Positions 12,401 through 20,594 of a stretch of DNA of 64,000 bases are shown one piece after another. Origin of the DNA: Sulfitobacter albidus (GTDB lineage: Bacteria > Pseudomonadota > Alphaproteobacteria > Rhodobacterales > Rhodobacteraceae); NCBI RefSeq assembly GCF_018200035.1, contig NZ_CP073581.1, positions 2,414,501 through 2,478,500 on the forward strand, read 5' to 3'. Under the pieces are notes generated by a model that worked only from the letters and a program-made list of their open reading frames with translations, was not told the DNA's origin and ran no database searches. Made by a program: the position numbers and the translations under genes. Positions within the stretch are counted from its first letter, which is position 1. Each line of letters starts with the position of its first letter.

Positions 12401-15400
12401 CCGGCGTAAAGACGGATTCCCCGTCGTCCGCATCCGTGACGTCCAGATCGCCGCTCGTCGTCAGGGCGCTCTCCTCGGTGACCTCACCGCTGGCCGAGCC
12501 CGCGCTCGCCTCGGTGATCACGGCCGTGTCGTTGATGCCGGTGATGGTGATGGTCACGTCCTGCGTGGCCGTGGCCCCGTTATCGTCGGTGGCGGTGATG
12601 GTGTAGACCAGCGCAAGAGCCTCGCCCGCCGTCAGGAAGTCGAACGCCTGCGCGCCCGCATCAAACGTCCACGTCACCGTGTCGGAGACCTGCGTGCCGT
12701 CCAGACCGTCGCCCGCCGCGACGCTCAGCATGCCTGACACATCCACCGCGCCCGCATCCGAGCTGACCGCGTTCGTGTCGCTCACCGACAGGCTCACCAC
12801 GTCGCTCACATCCACATCCGCCAGCGTCAGCGTGCCAGACGCCACCAGCGGCGCCGCCGCGTTCTCGGTCAGGCCGGCCGCGACGCTGTCCGTCTGCGCC
12901 ACCGCGCCGATGGTCGGCGTGTCATTCGTGCCGTTGATCGTCACCGTCAGCGCCTGCATCGCCGAGCCATCGGTCGATTGCACCATGATCGTGTCGGTCA
13001 GCGTGTCGTCCACGCCCAGCGCCTGAACGGCGCCGTTGGCGTTGTCGAGCGCGTAGCTCCACGCCCCCGTCGCATCCATCGTGAAGCTGCCGTACATCGC
13101 CGCCTGCGCCGTCACCGGCGTAAAGACGGATTCCCCGTCGTCCGCATCCGTGACGTCCAGATCGCCGCTCGTCGTCAGGGCGCTCTCCTCGGTGACCGCA
13201 CCGCTGGCCGAGCCCGCGCTCGCCTCGGTGATCACGGCCGTGTCGTTGATGCCGGTGATGGTGATGGTCACGTCCTGCGTGGCCGTGGCCCCGTTATCGT
13301 CGGTGGCGGTGATGGTGTAGACCAGCGCAAGAGCCTCGCCCGCCGTCAGGAAGTCGAACGCCTGCGCGCCCGCATCAAACGTCCACGTCACCGTGTCGGA
13401 GACCTGCGTGCCGTCCAGACCGTCGCCCGCCGCGACGCTCAGCATGCCTGACACATCCACCGCGCCCGCATCCGAGCTGACCGCGTTCGTGTCGCTCACC
13501 GACAGGCTCACCACGTCGCTCACATCCACATCCGCCAGCGTCAGCGTGCCAGACGCCACCAGCGGCGCCGCCGCGTTCTCGGTCAGGCCGGCCGCGACGC
13601 TGTCCGTCTGCGCCACCGCGCCGATGGTCGGCGTGTCATTCGTGCCGTTGATCGTCACCGTCAGCGCCTGCATCGCCGAGCCATCGGTCGATTGCACCAT
13701 GATCGTGTCGGTCAGCGTGTCGTCCACGCCCAGCGCCTGAACGGCGCCGTTGGCGTTGTCGAGCGCGTAGCTCCACGCCCCCGTCGCATCCATCGTGAAG
13801 CTGCCGTACATCGCCGCCTGCGCCGTCACCGGCGTAAAGACGGATTCCCCGTCGTCCGCATCCGTGACGTCCAGATCGCCGCTCGTCGTCAGGGCGCTCT
13901 CCTCGGTGACCGCACCGCTGGCCGAGCCCGCGCTCGCCTCGGTGATCACGGCGACATCGTTGATGCCGGTGATCGTGATGGTCACGTCCTGGGTGGCCGT
14001 GGCCCCGTTATCGTCGGTGGCGGTGATGGTGTAGACCAGCGCGAGATCCTCGCCCGCCGTCAGGAAGTCGAACGCCTGCGTGCCCGCATCGAAGGTCCAG
14101 GTCACCGTGTCAGAGACCTGCGTGCCGTCCAGACCGTCGTCCACCGCGACGCTCAGCATGCCGGACACATCCACCGCGCCCGCATCCGAGCTGACCGCAT
14201 TCGTGTCGCTCACCGACAGGCTCACCACGTCGCTCACATCCACATCCGCCAGCGTCAGCGTGCCAGACACCACCAGCGGCGCCGCCGCGTTCTCGGTCAG
14301 GCCGGCCGCGACGCTGTCCGTCTGCGCCACCGCGCCGATGGTCGGCGTGTCATTCGTGCCGTTGATCGTCACCGTCAGCGCCTGCATCGCCGAGCCATCG
14401 GTCGATTGCACCATGATCGTGTCGGTCAGCGTGTCGTCCACGCCCAGCGCCTGAACCGCGCCGTTGTCGTTGTCGAGCGCGTAGCTCCACGCCCCCGTCG
14501 CATCCATCGTGAAGCTGCCGTACATCGCCGCCTGCGCCGTCACCGGCGTAAAGACGGATTCCCCGTCGTCCGCATCCGTGACATCCAGATCGCCGCTCGT
14601 CGTCAGGGCGCTCTCCTCGGTGACCGCACCGCTGGCCGAGCCCGCGCTCGCCTCGGTGATCACGGCCGTGTCGTTGATGCCGGTGATCGTGATGGTCACG
14701 TCCTGCGTGGCCGTGGCCCCGTTATCGTCGGTGGCGGTGATGGTGTAGACCAGCGCGAGATCCTCGCCCGCCGTCAGGAAGTCGAACGCCTGCGTGCCCG
14801 CATCGAAGGTCCAGGTCACCGTGTCAGAGACCTGCGTGCCGTCCAGACCGTCGTCCACCGCGACGCTCAGCATGCCAGACACATCCACCGCGCCCGCATC
14901 CGAGCTGACCGCGTTCGCGTCGCTCACCGACAGGCTCACCACGTCGCTCACGTCCACATCCGCCAGCGTCAGCGTGCCAGACGCCACCAGCGGCGCCGCC
15001 GCGTTCTCGGTCAGGCCGGCTTCGGCATCCTCGGGCTCTGCCGCCGTGATGGTCGGCGCGTCGTTCGTCCCCTGGAACGTCAGGACGATGTTACGGGCGG
15101 TCGTTGTCGTGCCGTCCGAGATTGCAACCTCGTAGGATTGGGTGAACACTTCGTCGATCGCGAGATAGTCGAGCTCCGCGTCATCCACATCGAATTCGTA
15201 GAAAACTGTTCCCGCCTCTGCGGGCTCCGTGCCTGTGGGCGCGAGGAAGCCGGCCGCAAAGGTACCGACGTAATCCGCAAGGGCCGCCGCATCGGGACCA
15301 CTGCCCGCGATGGTTGTGATATTGACCGACAGATTTCCGATATCGCCAGGCTCGATGTCGTTGAAGGTGATTGTGCCGGTCTCGGTTGGGCGCGGCTGGT

Positions 15401-18400
15401 TTTCGGTCGCAATATCGGCGTCCGTGAATTCAACGATTGTGCGCGCGCTGTCTGCGCCGTCGAGGATATAGGGTGCGTCATTCGCACCGGTGATCCGCAC
15501 GGTGGTCGTGAGATCGACAAATTCGGTGCTGCCGTCGGGCGACGTCGTCTCGACCCGGTAGGAGATCACCACGTCGAGCGTTTCGCCCGTATCGAGCGCG
15601 TCAAAGACGGGCGCGTTGCGGTCGAAGGTCACTACCTCGGTGTCGGTTGTCAGGTCGAACGCGGCCCGCACGTCGGCAGCGGTGAAACCTGTCGGGATGG
15701 TCCCGCCCACTGTGCTGGGGCCGAACGGTTCGCCAGAGACGAGCAGCGTCGTCGTGCCAACGATGGCACGGGTATCGTTGAGGTCGAGCTCGGTCACATT
15801 GGTGACATAGGCGGTTTTATTTGCGGTATCCGTGCCGGTGCCCAGCAGATTGATCGTGGCGGTGGCGGCGGGTGTTTCGACCGGATCGCCGGTGACTTCG
15901 TCGGTGACGACGGTCCGGGTTTCGTTCAGGACGAGCGAGTCGCCTTCGTCAAAGACGGTGACCGCATCGGCGGTGATTGTCGGGGTGTCGTTCGTGCCGA
16001 TGATCGTGATCGTGACCTGCCGTGGAGCGGAGACCGACAGCTCGTCATCGCCTGCCTCGGTGATGAGGTTCTGGTCGTCGACCGTAAGATCGTAGACCAC
16101 TGTCAGCGTCTCGCCCGCGCCGAGGAAATCAGCGGCAGTATCGTCAAGCGTGAAGGACCAGTCGATCTGGGTTGCATCGCTTTCGTTGATGCTGACCGTG
16201 AAGGCCGCGTCGACGTCAAGCAGCGCCTCAAGCCCGGCGGGCAGCGGCGTTGTGACGGCGGAGGCGGTACCGCCGTTGTTCGCTCCGTTGGTGTCTGTCC
16301 AGATGATAAAGGTGCGCGTCGCCGTCACCGTATGGGTATCGGACACATCAACATCCGTGATGTTGAGCGTATCGGAGGTGGTCAGCACGCCGGCCACCGC
16401 GTCCGTGGTTTCTGTCACGTCGCCCAGGAAGGTGTCGCCCACGCCCTGCGTGATTTCGGGGCGGTCGTTGGTGCCGTTCACGGTGATGGTGACGGGCACG
16501 GAAACGGTCTGATCGCCATCGGTCGCCTCGACCGTGTAGACCAGCGTCGCGCTTTCGCCTTTTGCAAGGTAATCGAAGGTTTCCGCGTTGCTGTCAAAGG
16601 TCCAGGTGGCGGAGGCACTGGCGTTGCCCGTGCCTGTTTCGAGCGTCTCACCGGCGGTGATTTCGAGCATATCCTCAAAAACGGCGGCATCGGGGGCGAT
16701 GCCGTTGAGCGTCCCCGAGGCCGCGACGGAGGCGACACTCACCGTGACGGTGTCGTTCATGTCCACGTCCGCGATGGTCAGCGTGCCGGAGGTGGTGAGG
16801 TTGGCCGCATCGGTTTCTAGGACGGATTCCGCCTGGGAATCCTCGGCATCCGTTTCAACGGTGATGACCGGGGCGTCGTTGCTGCCGGTTACGGTCACGG
16901 TCACGGGCAGTTCGGAAAAACCGCCAAAGGCATCCGTCACCCGCACGGTAAAGACATCCGTTACAGTCGCATCGGCGGCCAGCGCCTGCGTGTCGGGGTC
17001 CGCGTCGTTGAGCGTGTAGGTCCAGCCGCCGGTATCGTTCAGGCTCAGCGTGCCATAGGTGCCGGTCACCAGGGCATTGTTGACAGGATCGGCGGAGGCG
17101 AGCGTGCTTACCCCTTCGTTCACTGTCACGATCGACCAGGTCTGTGTCGGCACGGCATCGTCGATGTCGGGCGCGATAAAGGCACCCGACGCCACGGTAT
17201 CCCCGATGACAGTCGCGCCCGCCTCGGTGACGTCGTTATCAACGGCGACCCCTGTATCCACGGCGATGACGGGCGCGTCGTTGGTGCCCGTGATCGTCAG
17301 CGTCACCACCTGCGTATCGTCCGCACCGGCAGTATCGGCGGCGCGCACGGTAAAGGTCTGTACGCTGGTCTCGCCCTGAGCGAGGCTGTTCACCGCCGTG
17401 GAGGTGTTATTGAGCGTGAATTCCCAAACCCCGGCATTGGTGACAGAGAATGTGCCGAAATCGGTCGTAACACTGCCATCAGGGTTTAGCGTTGCGCCCA
17501 TCGGCACATCGACGGTGAGGGTGAAGGCCGTATCGTCCGCATCGACATCGGTGACGATGAGGGTGCCGGATACCACGGCGGTCCCGGCGAAGGCGTCGTT
17601 GTTGGCGTCAACACCGGCCTCGACCGGGGCGCCTGCGTTGTTGGTCTCGACAAAGCTGATGACGGGGGCGTCGTTGGCGCCGTCGATGGTGATCGTCAGC
17701 GTAGAGCGGGCCGAGTTGCTGCTGCCATTATCATTGTTGCCGATGGTGTAGTTGAACACCTCCTCGATGCCGCTGTCTGCCGCATCAAGCGCCTGCGTCG
17801 CTGCGCGCGCGTCGTCCAGCACGTAGCGATAGGCGCCATCGGTCGCGATGTAGAGCGTGCCGTAGATACCGTTCACCGCGGCCTCACCCGTCATTGCATC
17901 AAACACGAGCGTGCTGGCGATGCCCCCGTCGATGAAGGCCGTGCGAACGGACAGCGCTGCCGCCTCGGTGGCGTCCGCGTCGGTCCAGTTGTCGCCCGCT
18001 GACAGATTGCCGCTGACCTCGTTCGTGCCGGCCGTGCCGTTGAGCGTCCCGCCCGCTTCGACGACCGTGGTCACGTTGGTGGTGGCGGCCACGATCTCGG
18101 GCACATCGTTGGTGCCGGTGATGGTGATCGTCACCGTTTCATCCGCTGTGGCCGTTGCCGTGCCAGAGCCGTCGTCGGCCCGCAGCGTATAGGTGAGCAC
18201 AAGCGTGTCGCCCGCGCGCAGGAAATCGAACGGCTGCGATGTGGCATCCCCGGCTGTGAACGCCCAGTCAAACGTGCTGCCCGCCCCGTCTGCCGCAAGC
18301 GCTGGCGTGACGCTTGCAAAGCTTTCGCTGCCACCGGCGGCGACCTGCATCATGGCAAGCAAGGCCATGGCATCGGGCGCGGTGCCGGAGAAGGCGCTGT

Positions 18401-20594
18401 TTTCCGTGTCCACCTCAACGGAATTTACCGAAACAGTGACCGTGTCGGTCGCATCCGTATCGGCCACCGTCAGGGAGCCGTTTGCGCTGATCCCCTGAAA
18501 GACTTCGATGTCCGCAGGTTCGGTCACAGGGGCGCTCGCCGGCCCGCCCGAGACGATGGGCCGGTCGTTGGTACCCTGAATGGTGACGGTGATCGGTTGC
18601 ACCGTCTCCCCGCCCGCGTTGTCGCGGATCGTGATGGTATAGGTCTGCACGATGGTTTCATCGGCGGCCAACGCGTCGATCGTCAGCATCTGCGCGGCGG
18701 AGATACCAGCAGGCAATGGCGCGCCCACGTTGAAGTTCCAGCCCACGATGCCGGTGCCGTCGCCGGTGATCGGCGCATCGAAACCTGCGGTCATCACGCC
18801 CAGGAATCCGCCCGGATTCGTGCTGCTGACGTTGGTGACGGTGATTGTGTGGGTGTCGTTAAGCTCGTCATCCGTGACGACGAATGTGCCGCCATCGCCG
18901 AATTCGACGGCGTTCTCGGCTGTGTCATTCGTGTCTGCCCGCTCGGTCACGATGACGCTTGTCGTGCCCGCCCCCAGCACGGGCGCGTCGTTGAGATCGG
19001 TGAGGTTCACCGTAATGGTCGAGGTCGTGGCGTTGCCCGCGTTATCGGTCCCGGTGACAACAATCTCGATCGGGGTTGGCGCCGTTGTGACCGTACCGGC
19101 GGCATCGGTCTCCCCGCCACGCGCCTCGAAATCAAAATAGGCGCGCGCCGCTTCCATATCCTTGATAACAATATCAAAACCACCACCGGACGCCACGATA
19201 TCAAGCGCGTCGTACACGCCCCCCATCCCGCCAAAGACATAGGTCGTGCCATCTGCGCCCGACAGGGTGTCGAGCGGTGTTGCCATCCCCGTTGGCGCGG
19301 CATTCTGGTCGGTGATCTCGGCCAGGGTGAGGGTGTTGGTCTCATCCGCAGGCGCCTGCGTGTCGAGCGCGGTCATCGTCGTGACGCCCATCGCGGCGAC
19401 AAGCGTGTTGCCCGCCGCGTCCCGCGCACCGCTCACGTCGATGGTGACCGCGGCGATGTCGGCGGTCGTGCCGGTGACGGTGTAGCTGACGCTGAGCTTG
19501 GTATTGCCCTCGGACCAGACGCGCGTCATCGCGACCTCGGTCAGGTTGCCCGCCGCGTCACCGTTGAGCGTGATGGTCGGATCGACGGTGTCGTCCATCG
19601 CCTCGTTGAAGGTCACCTCAAGCGTCACGGTCGTATCGTCCGCGTTGATCGTGCCATCGGTCGCTTCGCCCGTGAAGGTCGCGCCGCTGACCATCGGCGG
19701 CGTGCGTTCCAGGTCAAACCCATTGGACATGGCCGTGCCCTCATTGCCCGCCACATCCGTCACCGAAATCGCAACGCTCAATGTTCCATCAAGCAGATCA
19801 GACATCTGCGCAGTGTCGAGCGTGATCGGCGATGACGACGTATCGTCGACCAGGATTGTCACGAGTGATTCGCCCGACGTGACGGTGATTGTGCCGCTGG
19901 ATCCGGTATCGATCCCCGCAAATTGCACCTGGATCGGCTCATTCGCGTTAAAGGTCGTGTCGTCGCCCGCCCCGGTGAAAGAAACCGTCAGATCATCACC
20001 TTCATCGCCTTCGGTATCGAGGGTGAAAGCCAACGGCGCACTTGCCGGGCCCGTGTTGCCCACACTGTCAACCTCGCGCACCAGAAGCATGTTGGACCCT
20101 TGAGCGGGCGCGTAGGTCGCGCTCCACGTCGCTCCGTTGTCGAGAGAATATTCAAAGGTATTCGAGGCATCGCCCGGCGTGATGCTCAGGGTCGCGTCGC
20201 TTGTGATACCATCTCCGTCCACGCCGGTATCGTCGTCCAGCGCCACCGTCGGTGCGGCCGTGGGCGCGTCCAGATCGACCAGCGTGAACGCAGTGAAGTC
20301 CTCTGCCGCGAGCGTCGTCCCGGGGGTCATGCCCACGTCGGCTGTGACGGCCCCTTCGATCCGCAGATCAACGTCCGTCTGCGTGCCCGTCGTGCCGTCG
20401 ACGGCAACCGTGATTTGAAACTCCGTCGCCGAAATCCACATGCCGCCCGAAAAGTCGAAAAATGTTGCGCCATTGGGCGACGACACCGTCGGGAGGATCG
20501 TCTGGTTCATGTCCTGCGCGAAGGTGAATGTGACGACAAAAGGAGCCGTTGCGAGGGCGACTTCGGTGACGGGCGTAGAAAACACTGTGGGCAT
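3432..20594 (-). CDS. Giant RTX/VCBS/cadherin-like repeat adhesin (5720 aa)
   Basis: Single frame of 5720 residues, probably a surface or biofilm adhesin exported by a type I system. There is no N-terminal signal peptide. Approximate layout: Ig-like segments at 1-500; many VCBS-type units of about 100 residues, each ending VTITIxGTND, at 530-3480; cadherin-like units at 3480-4115; cadherin-like DEDxxxxIDVASLI units at 4115-5355; RTX nonapeptides (GGxGxD) at 5360-5605; then a serralysin-type C-terminal export region ending DADDFLL. The chain is very rich in Asp and Thr and should bind Ca2+. Two internal tandem repeats are listed separately. No ABC/MFP/TolC export genes lie in the window. The ATG at 20594 lacks a clear Shine-Dalgarno sequence. 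Adhesin function is inferred from architecture. Confidence 0.9.
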   Translation of the reverse strand: MPTVFSTPVTEVALATAPFVVTFTFAQDMNQTILPTVSSPNGATFFDFSGGMWISATEFQITVAVDGTTGTQTDVDLRIEGAVTADVGMTPGTTLAAEDFTAFTLVDLDAPTAAPTVALDDDTGVDGDGITSDATLSITPGDASNTFEYSLDNGATWSATYAPAQGSNMLLVREVDSVGNTGPASAPLAFTLDTEGDEGDDLTVSFTGAGDDTTFNANEPIQVQFAGIDTGSSGTITVTSGESLVTILVDDTSSSPITLDTAQMSDLLDGTLSVAISVTDVAGNEGTAMSNGFDLERTPPMVSGATFTGEATDGTINADDTTVTLEVTFNEAMDDTVDPTITLNGDAAGNLTEVAMTRVWSEGNTKLSVSYTVTGTTADIAAVTIDVSGARDAAGNTLVAAMGVTTMTALDTQAPADETNTLTLAEITDQNAAPTGMATPLDTLSGADGTTYVFGGMGGVYDALDIVASGGGFDIVIKDMEAARAYFDFEARGGETDAAGTVTTAPTPIEIVVTGTDNAGNATTSTITVNLTDLNDAPVLGAGTTSVIVTERADTNDTAENAVEFGDGGTFVVTDDELNDTHTITVTNVSSTNPGGFLGVMTAGFDAPITGDGTGIVGWNFNVGAPLPAGISAAQMLTIDALAADETIVQTYTITIRDNAGGETVQPITVTIQGTNDRPIVSGGPASAPVTEPADIEVFQGISANGSLTVADTDATDTVTVSVNSVEVDTENSAFSGTAPDAMALLAMMQVAAGGSESFASVTPALAADGAGSTFDWAFTAGDATSQPFDFLRAGDTLVLTYTLRADDGSGTATATADETVTITITGTNDVPEIVAATTNVTTVVEAGGTLNGTAGTNEVSGNLSAGDNWTDADATEAAALSVRTAFIDGGIASTLVFDAMTGEAAVNGIYGTLYIATDGAYRYVLDDARAATQALDAADSGIEEVFNYTIGNNDNGSSNSARSTLTITIDGANDAPVISFVETNNAGAPVEAGVDANNDAFAGTAVVSGTLIVTDVDADDTAFTLTVDVPMGATLNPDGSVTTDFGTFSVTNAGVWEFTLNNTSTAVNSLAQGETSVQTFTVRAADTAGADDTQVVTLTITGTNDAPVIAVDTGVAVDNDVTEAGATVIGDTVASGAFIAPDIDDAVPTQTWSIVTVNEGVSTLASADPVNNALVTGTYGTLSLNDTGGWTYTLNDADPDTQALAADATVTDVFTVRVTDAFGGFSELPVTVTVTGSNDAPVITVETDAEDSQAESVLETDAANLTTSGTLTIADVDMNDTVTVSVASVAASGTLNGIAPDAAVFEDMLEITAGETLETGTGNASASATWTFDSNAETFDYLAKGESATLVYTVEATDGDQTVSVPVTITVNGTNDRPEITQGVGDTFLGDVTETTDAVAGVLTTSDTLNITDVDVSDTHTVTATRTFIIWTDTNGANNGGTASAVTTPLPAGLEALLDVDAAFTVSINESDATQIDWSFTLDDTAADFLGAGETLTVVYDLTVDDQNLITEAGDDELSVSAPRQVTITIIGTNDTPTITADAVTVFDEGDSLVLNETRTVVTDEVTGDPVETPAATATINLLGTGTDTANKTAYVTNVTELDLNDTRAIVGTTTLLVSGEPFGPSTVGGTIPTGFTAADVRAAFDLTTDTEVVTFDRNAPVFDALDTGETLDVVISYRVETTSPDGSTEFVDLTTTVRITGANDAPYILDGADSARTIVEFTDADIATENQPRPTETGTITFNDIEPGDIGNLSVNITTIAGSGPDAAALADYVGTFAAGFLAPTGTEPAEAGTVFYEFDVDDAELDYLAIDEVFTQSYEVAISDGTTTTARNIVLTFQGTNDAPTITAAEPEDAEAGLTENAAAPLVASGTLTLADVDVSDVVSLSVSDANAVSSDAGAVDVSGMLSVAVDDGLDGTQVSDTVTWTFDAGTQAFDFLTAGEDLALVYTITATDDNGATATQDVTITITGINDTAVITEASAGSASGAVTEESALTTSGDLDVTDADDGESVFTPVTAQAAMYGSFTMDATGAWSYALDNDNGAVQALGVDDTLTDTIMVQSTDGSAMQALTVTINGTNDTPTIGAVAQTDSVAAGLTENAAAPLVVSGTLTLADVDVSDVVSLSVSDTNAVSSDAGAVDVSGMLSVAVDDGLDGTQVSDTVTWTFDAGTQAFDFLTAGEDLALVYTITATDDNGATATQDVTITITGINDVAVITEASAGSASGAVTEESALTTSGDLDVTDADDGESVFTPVTAQAAMYGSFTMDATGAWSYALDNANGAVQALGVDDTLTDTIMVQSTDGSAMQALTVTINGTNDTPTIGAVAQTDSVAAGLTENAAAPLVASGTLTLADVDVSDVVSLSVSDTNAVSSDAGAVDVSGMLSVAAGDGLDGTQVSDTVTWTFDAGAQAFDFLTAGEALALVYTITATDDNGATATQDVTITITGINDTAVITEASAGSASGAVTEESALTTSGDLDVTDADDGESVFTPVTAQAAMYGSFTMDATGAWSYALDNANGAVQALGVDDTLTDTIMVQSTDGSAMQALTVTINGTNDTPTIGAVAQTDSVAAGLTENAAAPLVASGTLTLADVDVSDVVSLSVSDTNAVSSDAGAVDVSGMLSVAAGDGLDGTQVSDTVTWTFDAGAQAFDFLTAGEALALVYTITATDDNGATATQDVTITITGINDTAVITEASAGSASGEVTEESALTTSGDLDVTDADDGESVFTPVTAQAAMYGSFTMDATGAWSYALDNDNGAVQALGVDDTLTDTIMVQSTDGSAMQALTVTINGTNDTPTIGAVAQTDSVAAGLTENAAAPLVASGTLTLADVDVSDVVSLSVSDTNAVSSDAGAVDVSGMLSVAAGDGLDGTQVSDTVTWTFDAGAQAFDFLTAGEALALVYTITATDDNGATATQDVTITITGTNDTPVLADVRSAPAILDTAADDTFDPVLGTLVGTDADDGAVLSYRLDDESAVDDGTGTTTLAGKYGTLALSADGTYTYTVDPMALQALLPTDTPDETFEVTVADTLGASSTGTLTIDITPANDTPELADVVAGTVTDTEEADSFASVAGTLAATDRDAGDEAALVYTVSGMEAGESGTQQTFYFDRAATDPMLAVLADPEETDGLIALGTLLVESDGTYTFTPDDAGIDALKAGENPVIAAMVRATDPQEAFVEATLTINVTGANDKPVIIGTVPAATDGVVFEEAKELAEGDTGTNVTASGSISFTDPDSTTIPSFGFVAQESGYAGTISFTPSGGTVAAGTVGWSFVIPDAELNTLSEGEALDTSPQVYDIAINDGEGGITTQRVEISIVGTNDTPVISGALAGGALADSGSVTEAAPDGVVMASGTLSVADVDLSDTVTMSVTSATVSESGTFAEALPLTTAELRAMMQFATEGGLSDTLTLSADDAGSDFTWQFTSGAMGDAAFNFLAAGETLVVDYVLTAQDAFMGVSRASDTQTVTITITGSNDVPTAEAISATVAEDIDAASTIATASADDLDLSDTFTFEITGGNDADLFEIDAAGVITLRDGVDGAPDAALDAETTQSHTLSVTISDGNGGTVVQTVSVTVTDVDDNPTLAPVDVAADLLGTPIANAVDENALGGTQVGVTAFSTDADVTADPISYAITGGDGAAFFDIDSETGVVTVKDDADLNREVAASYDIEVTAMDAFGTPSAASTFTIVLNDLDEFDVTADGDGNVALNQVAENAAAGALVGVTATASDDDATNSGITFTLDDDAGGLFEIDAMTGVVTLSTADGAPRPDFEAATSHSITVLATSEDGSTATEDFIIEVLDVDDTAPQILTLAALTAAENDTDVVSLRASDADTDSSDITFTIVGGDDAALFTVGAENTLQFVEAPDFEDPQSVAGGNDYAVTVQAADPAGNLTTQSLTVTVTDVNEAPTAVVLSNQITSVDENSVSGPDGLKVADIAVVDDALGLNALSLSGADASLFEIAIAETGGFELRFVGIAGDFEMPDDADANGTFEVTVDVDDADVGATPDASALFTLTLADVNEAPVIDEAASDTAPFTDEDNAVTGSIVADDVDADAVLSYTILTGPTDGMVSIDALGAYTYTPGTDFFGTDTFTVQVSDGVLTDTVEVEVSVAPVNDAPVNGLPEGYAATEDTALVLSGLSVTDVDAGDSAISVTLTVTSGTLAATGTASVAVTQTMSNSLTLAGTVAALNTFLAETAPSFTPALNATDDVTLTILSDDISAQDTDTVIITVAAQDDAPVAASAVVIGTEDVSAVFDVAGLITEVDGDDVIVTASVDEALGTVMVDGTQITFTPAENVNGNVEISYTVTDDTGAMLAASATVTVNLDPVDDAPVAADTTAMTDEDVTTTIDVSDLITEVDGDPFTITAEVPETQGTVTVDGTVITFDPAADFNGDATITYTVTDANGVMMPLSDDGQIVVSVAPVNDASELAVDAQMRSTHVEAVDDASPVPTLVAADVALLDVDGLDYATGVFTASVTDGDGSDLLDLDTGGGLSVSGGDISLGGVVIGSISGQGTATLAVTFTAAANVPEVATVINALTYATTDDTPAVSRDITLDLSDGDGLSAMQQTVFVDITASNDSPTPVDDAFAISEGAFSSTINLITRTPGDTDPDMDTLSVSRVSDIIDTDVEAAETSEVSLGSAGTITTDFGAEVTLQSNGQLFYNLTSATGRFNELALGEQAEDTFSYTVRDSAGAETTATVTATITGTNDAIIATADVVSTSEDAAGEVTGNVLDNDTDIDVNDTREIVTVTGSVTATAIGTVDGFRITTNDGVILDLASDGAYSLTAPDSLAAGETYEATFQYTVQDGGSATSTTSVRISVTGDNDAPLAAAVTLTAVDEDTPRIITESEIIALGATDPDEMSALTITSLTLTSGEGTLVDQGGGSWLFTPGLNDTESVTFTYVVSDGTLEATATAGLDLLPVDDAPTAADATAETDEDTATVIDVASLIGEVDGDATIVTASVDPAQGAVEVEGTEITFTPAADFNGAATISYTVTDDTGAALADSGTIAVTVTPVDDAPTAADATAETDEDTATTIDVASLIGEVDGDATIVTASVDPVQGSVEVEGTEITFTPAADFNGAATISYTVTDDTGAALADSGTIAVTVTPVDDAPVLTVPVAEVTLTDTAADDSFVATTGTLTATDADAGDTVTFGLTGAGLSAEDGFDLELAGDTGTLLLNSVTGAYEFRPDDAAVEAALATVTETFEFTATDGTLSAIAQSFTVTVEGVDDTGEAADDSFAITEVETLVGASLFADTGNGVDSDRDTSPLSIASVNGDAASVGAAITLASGALLSVAADGTFDYDPNGAFEALAAAGSGSATTTAVDTFTYTLEGGDTATVSVTVSGIDNNDVLTGTAAGEVLNAGVGDDTVDGLGGADAIFGGAGNDALSGSDGNDVLSGGAGNDTLDGGSGFDTASYAEVTENLVVNINFAGAQTVSAAAGTDTFVSIEGIRGGTGNDLLVGSAAGNVITGGTGNDRIFGLGGSDSILGGAGNDLIEGSGGNDTLDGGAGDADILSYFNSAGGVRVNLRFQGTEQNVLGGSGLDTFTGFEDLYGSNNGADILVGNGAGNALFGFAGGDRLFGFNGDDELFGMQGSDSLSGGLGSDTLQGGAGADSFIFSTAAESGPVGGDVITDFGTGGADLIDLSAIDADGVLAGDQAFSFIGTDAYSGAGQLRFETDGTDGRVAADIDGDGNDDLSITLRGITAIDADDFLL
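5249..5812 (-). repeat. 282-nt tandem repeat (two copies) in adhesin gene
   Basis: Two adjacent near-identical 282-nt units, each encoding a 94-residue cadherin-like domain that begins near DDAPTAADATAETDEDTAT. The units differ at only a few bases, for example PVQGSVEVEG against PAQGAVEVEG. This points to recent duplication or gene conversion. Confidence 0.85.
11815..15021 (-). repeat. 714-nt tandem repeat array, about 4.5 copies
   Basis: Identical landmarks recur at exactly 714-nt steps (for example 11965, 12679, 13393, 14107 and 14821 on the plus strand; a second landmark at 12367, 13081, 13795 and 14509). Each unit encodes 238 residues made of two VCBS-type domains. Copies are almost identical, and the variant residues fall in blocks: the two N-terminal copies carry VDDGLDG/TQAF/GEDLAL, while the three C-terminal copies carry AGDGLDG/AQAF/GEALAL. 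The last unit, at 11815, breaks into unique sequence after GTND. Boundaries are good to about 10 nt. Confidence 0.92.

Noticed and set aside
11815..15021. Regular repeats that might look like a CRISPR array
   Set aside because: Units are 714 nt, fully coding and in frame with the adhesin; there are no short repeats with unique spacers and no cas genes.
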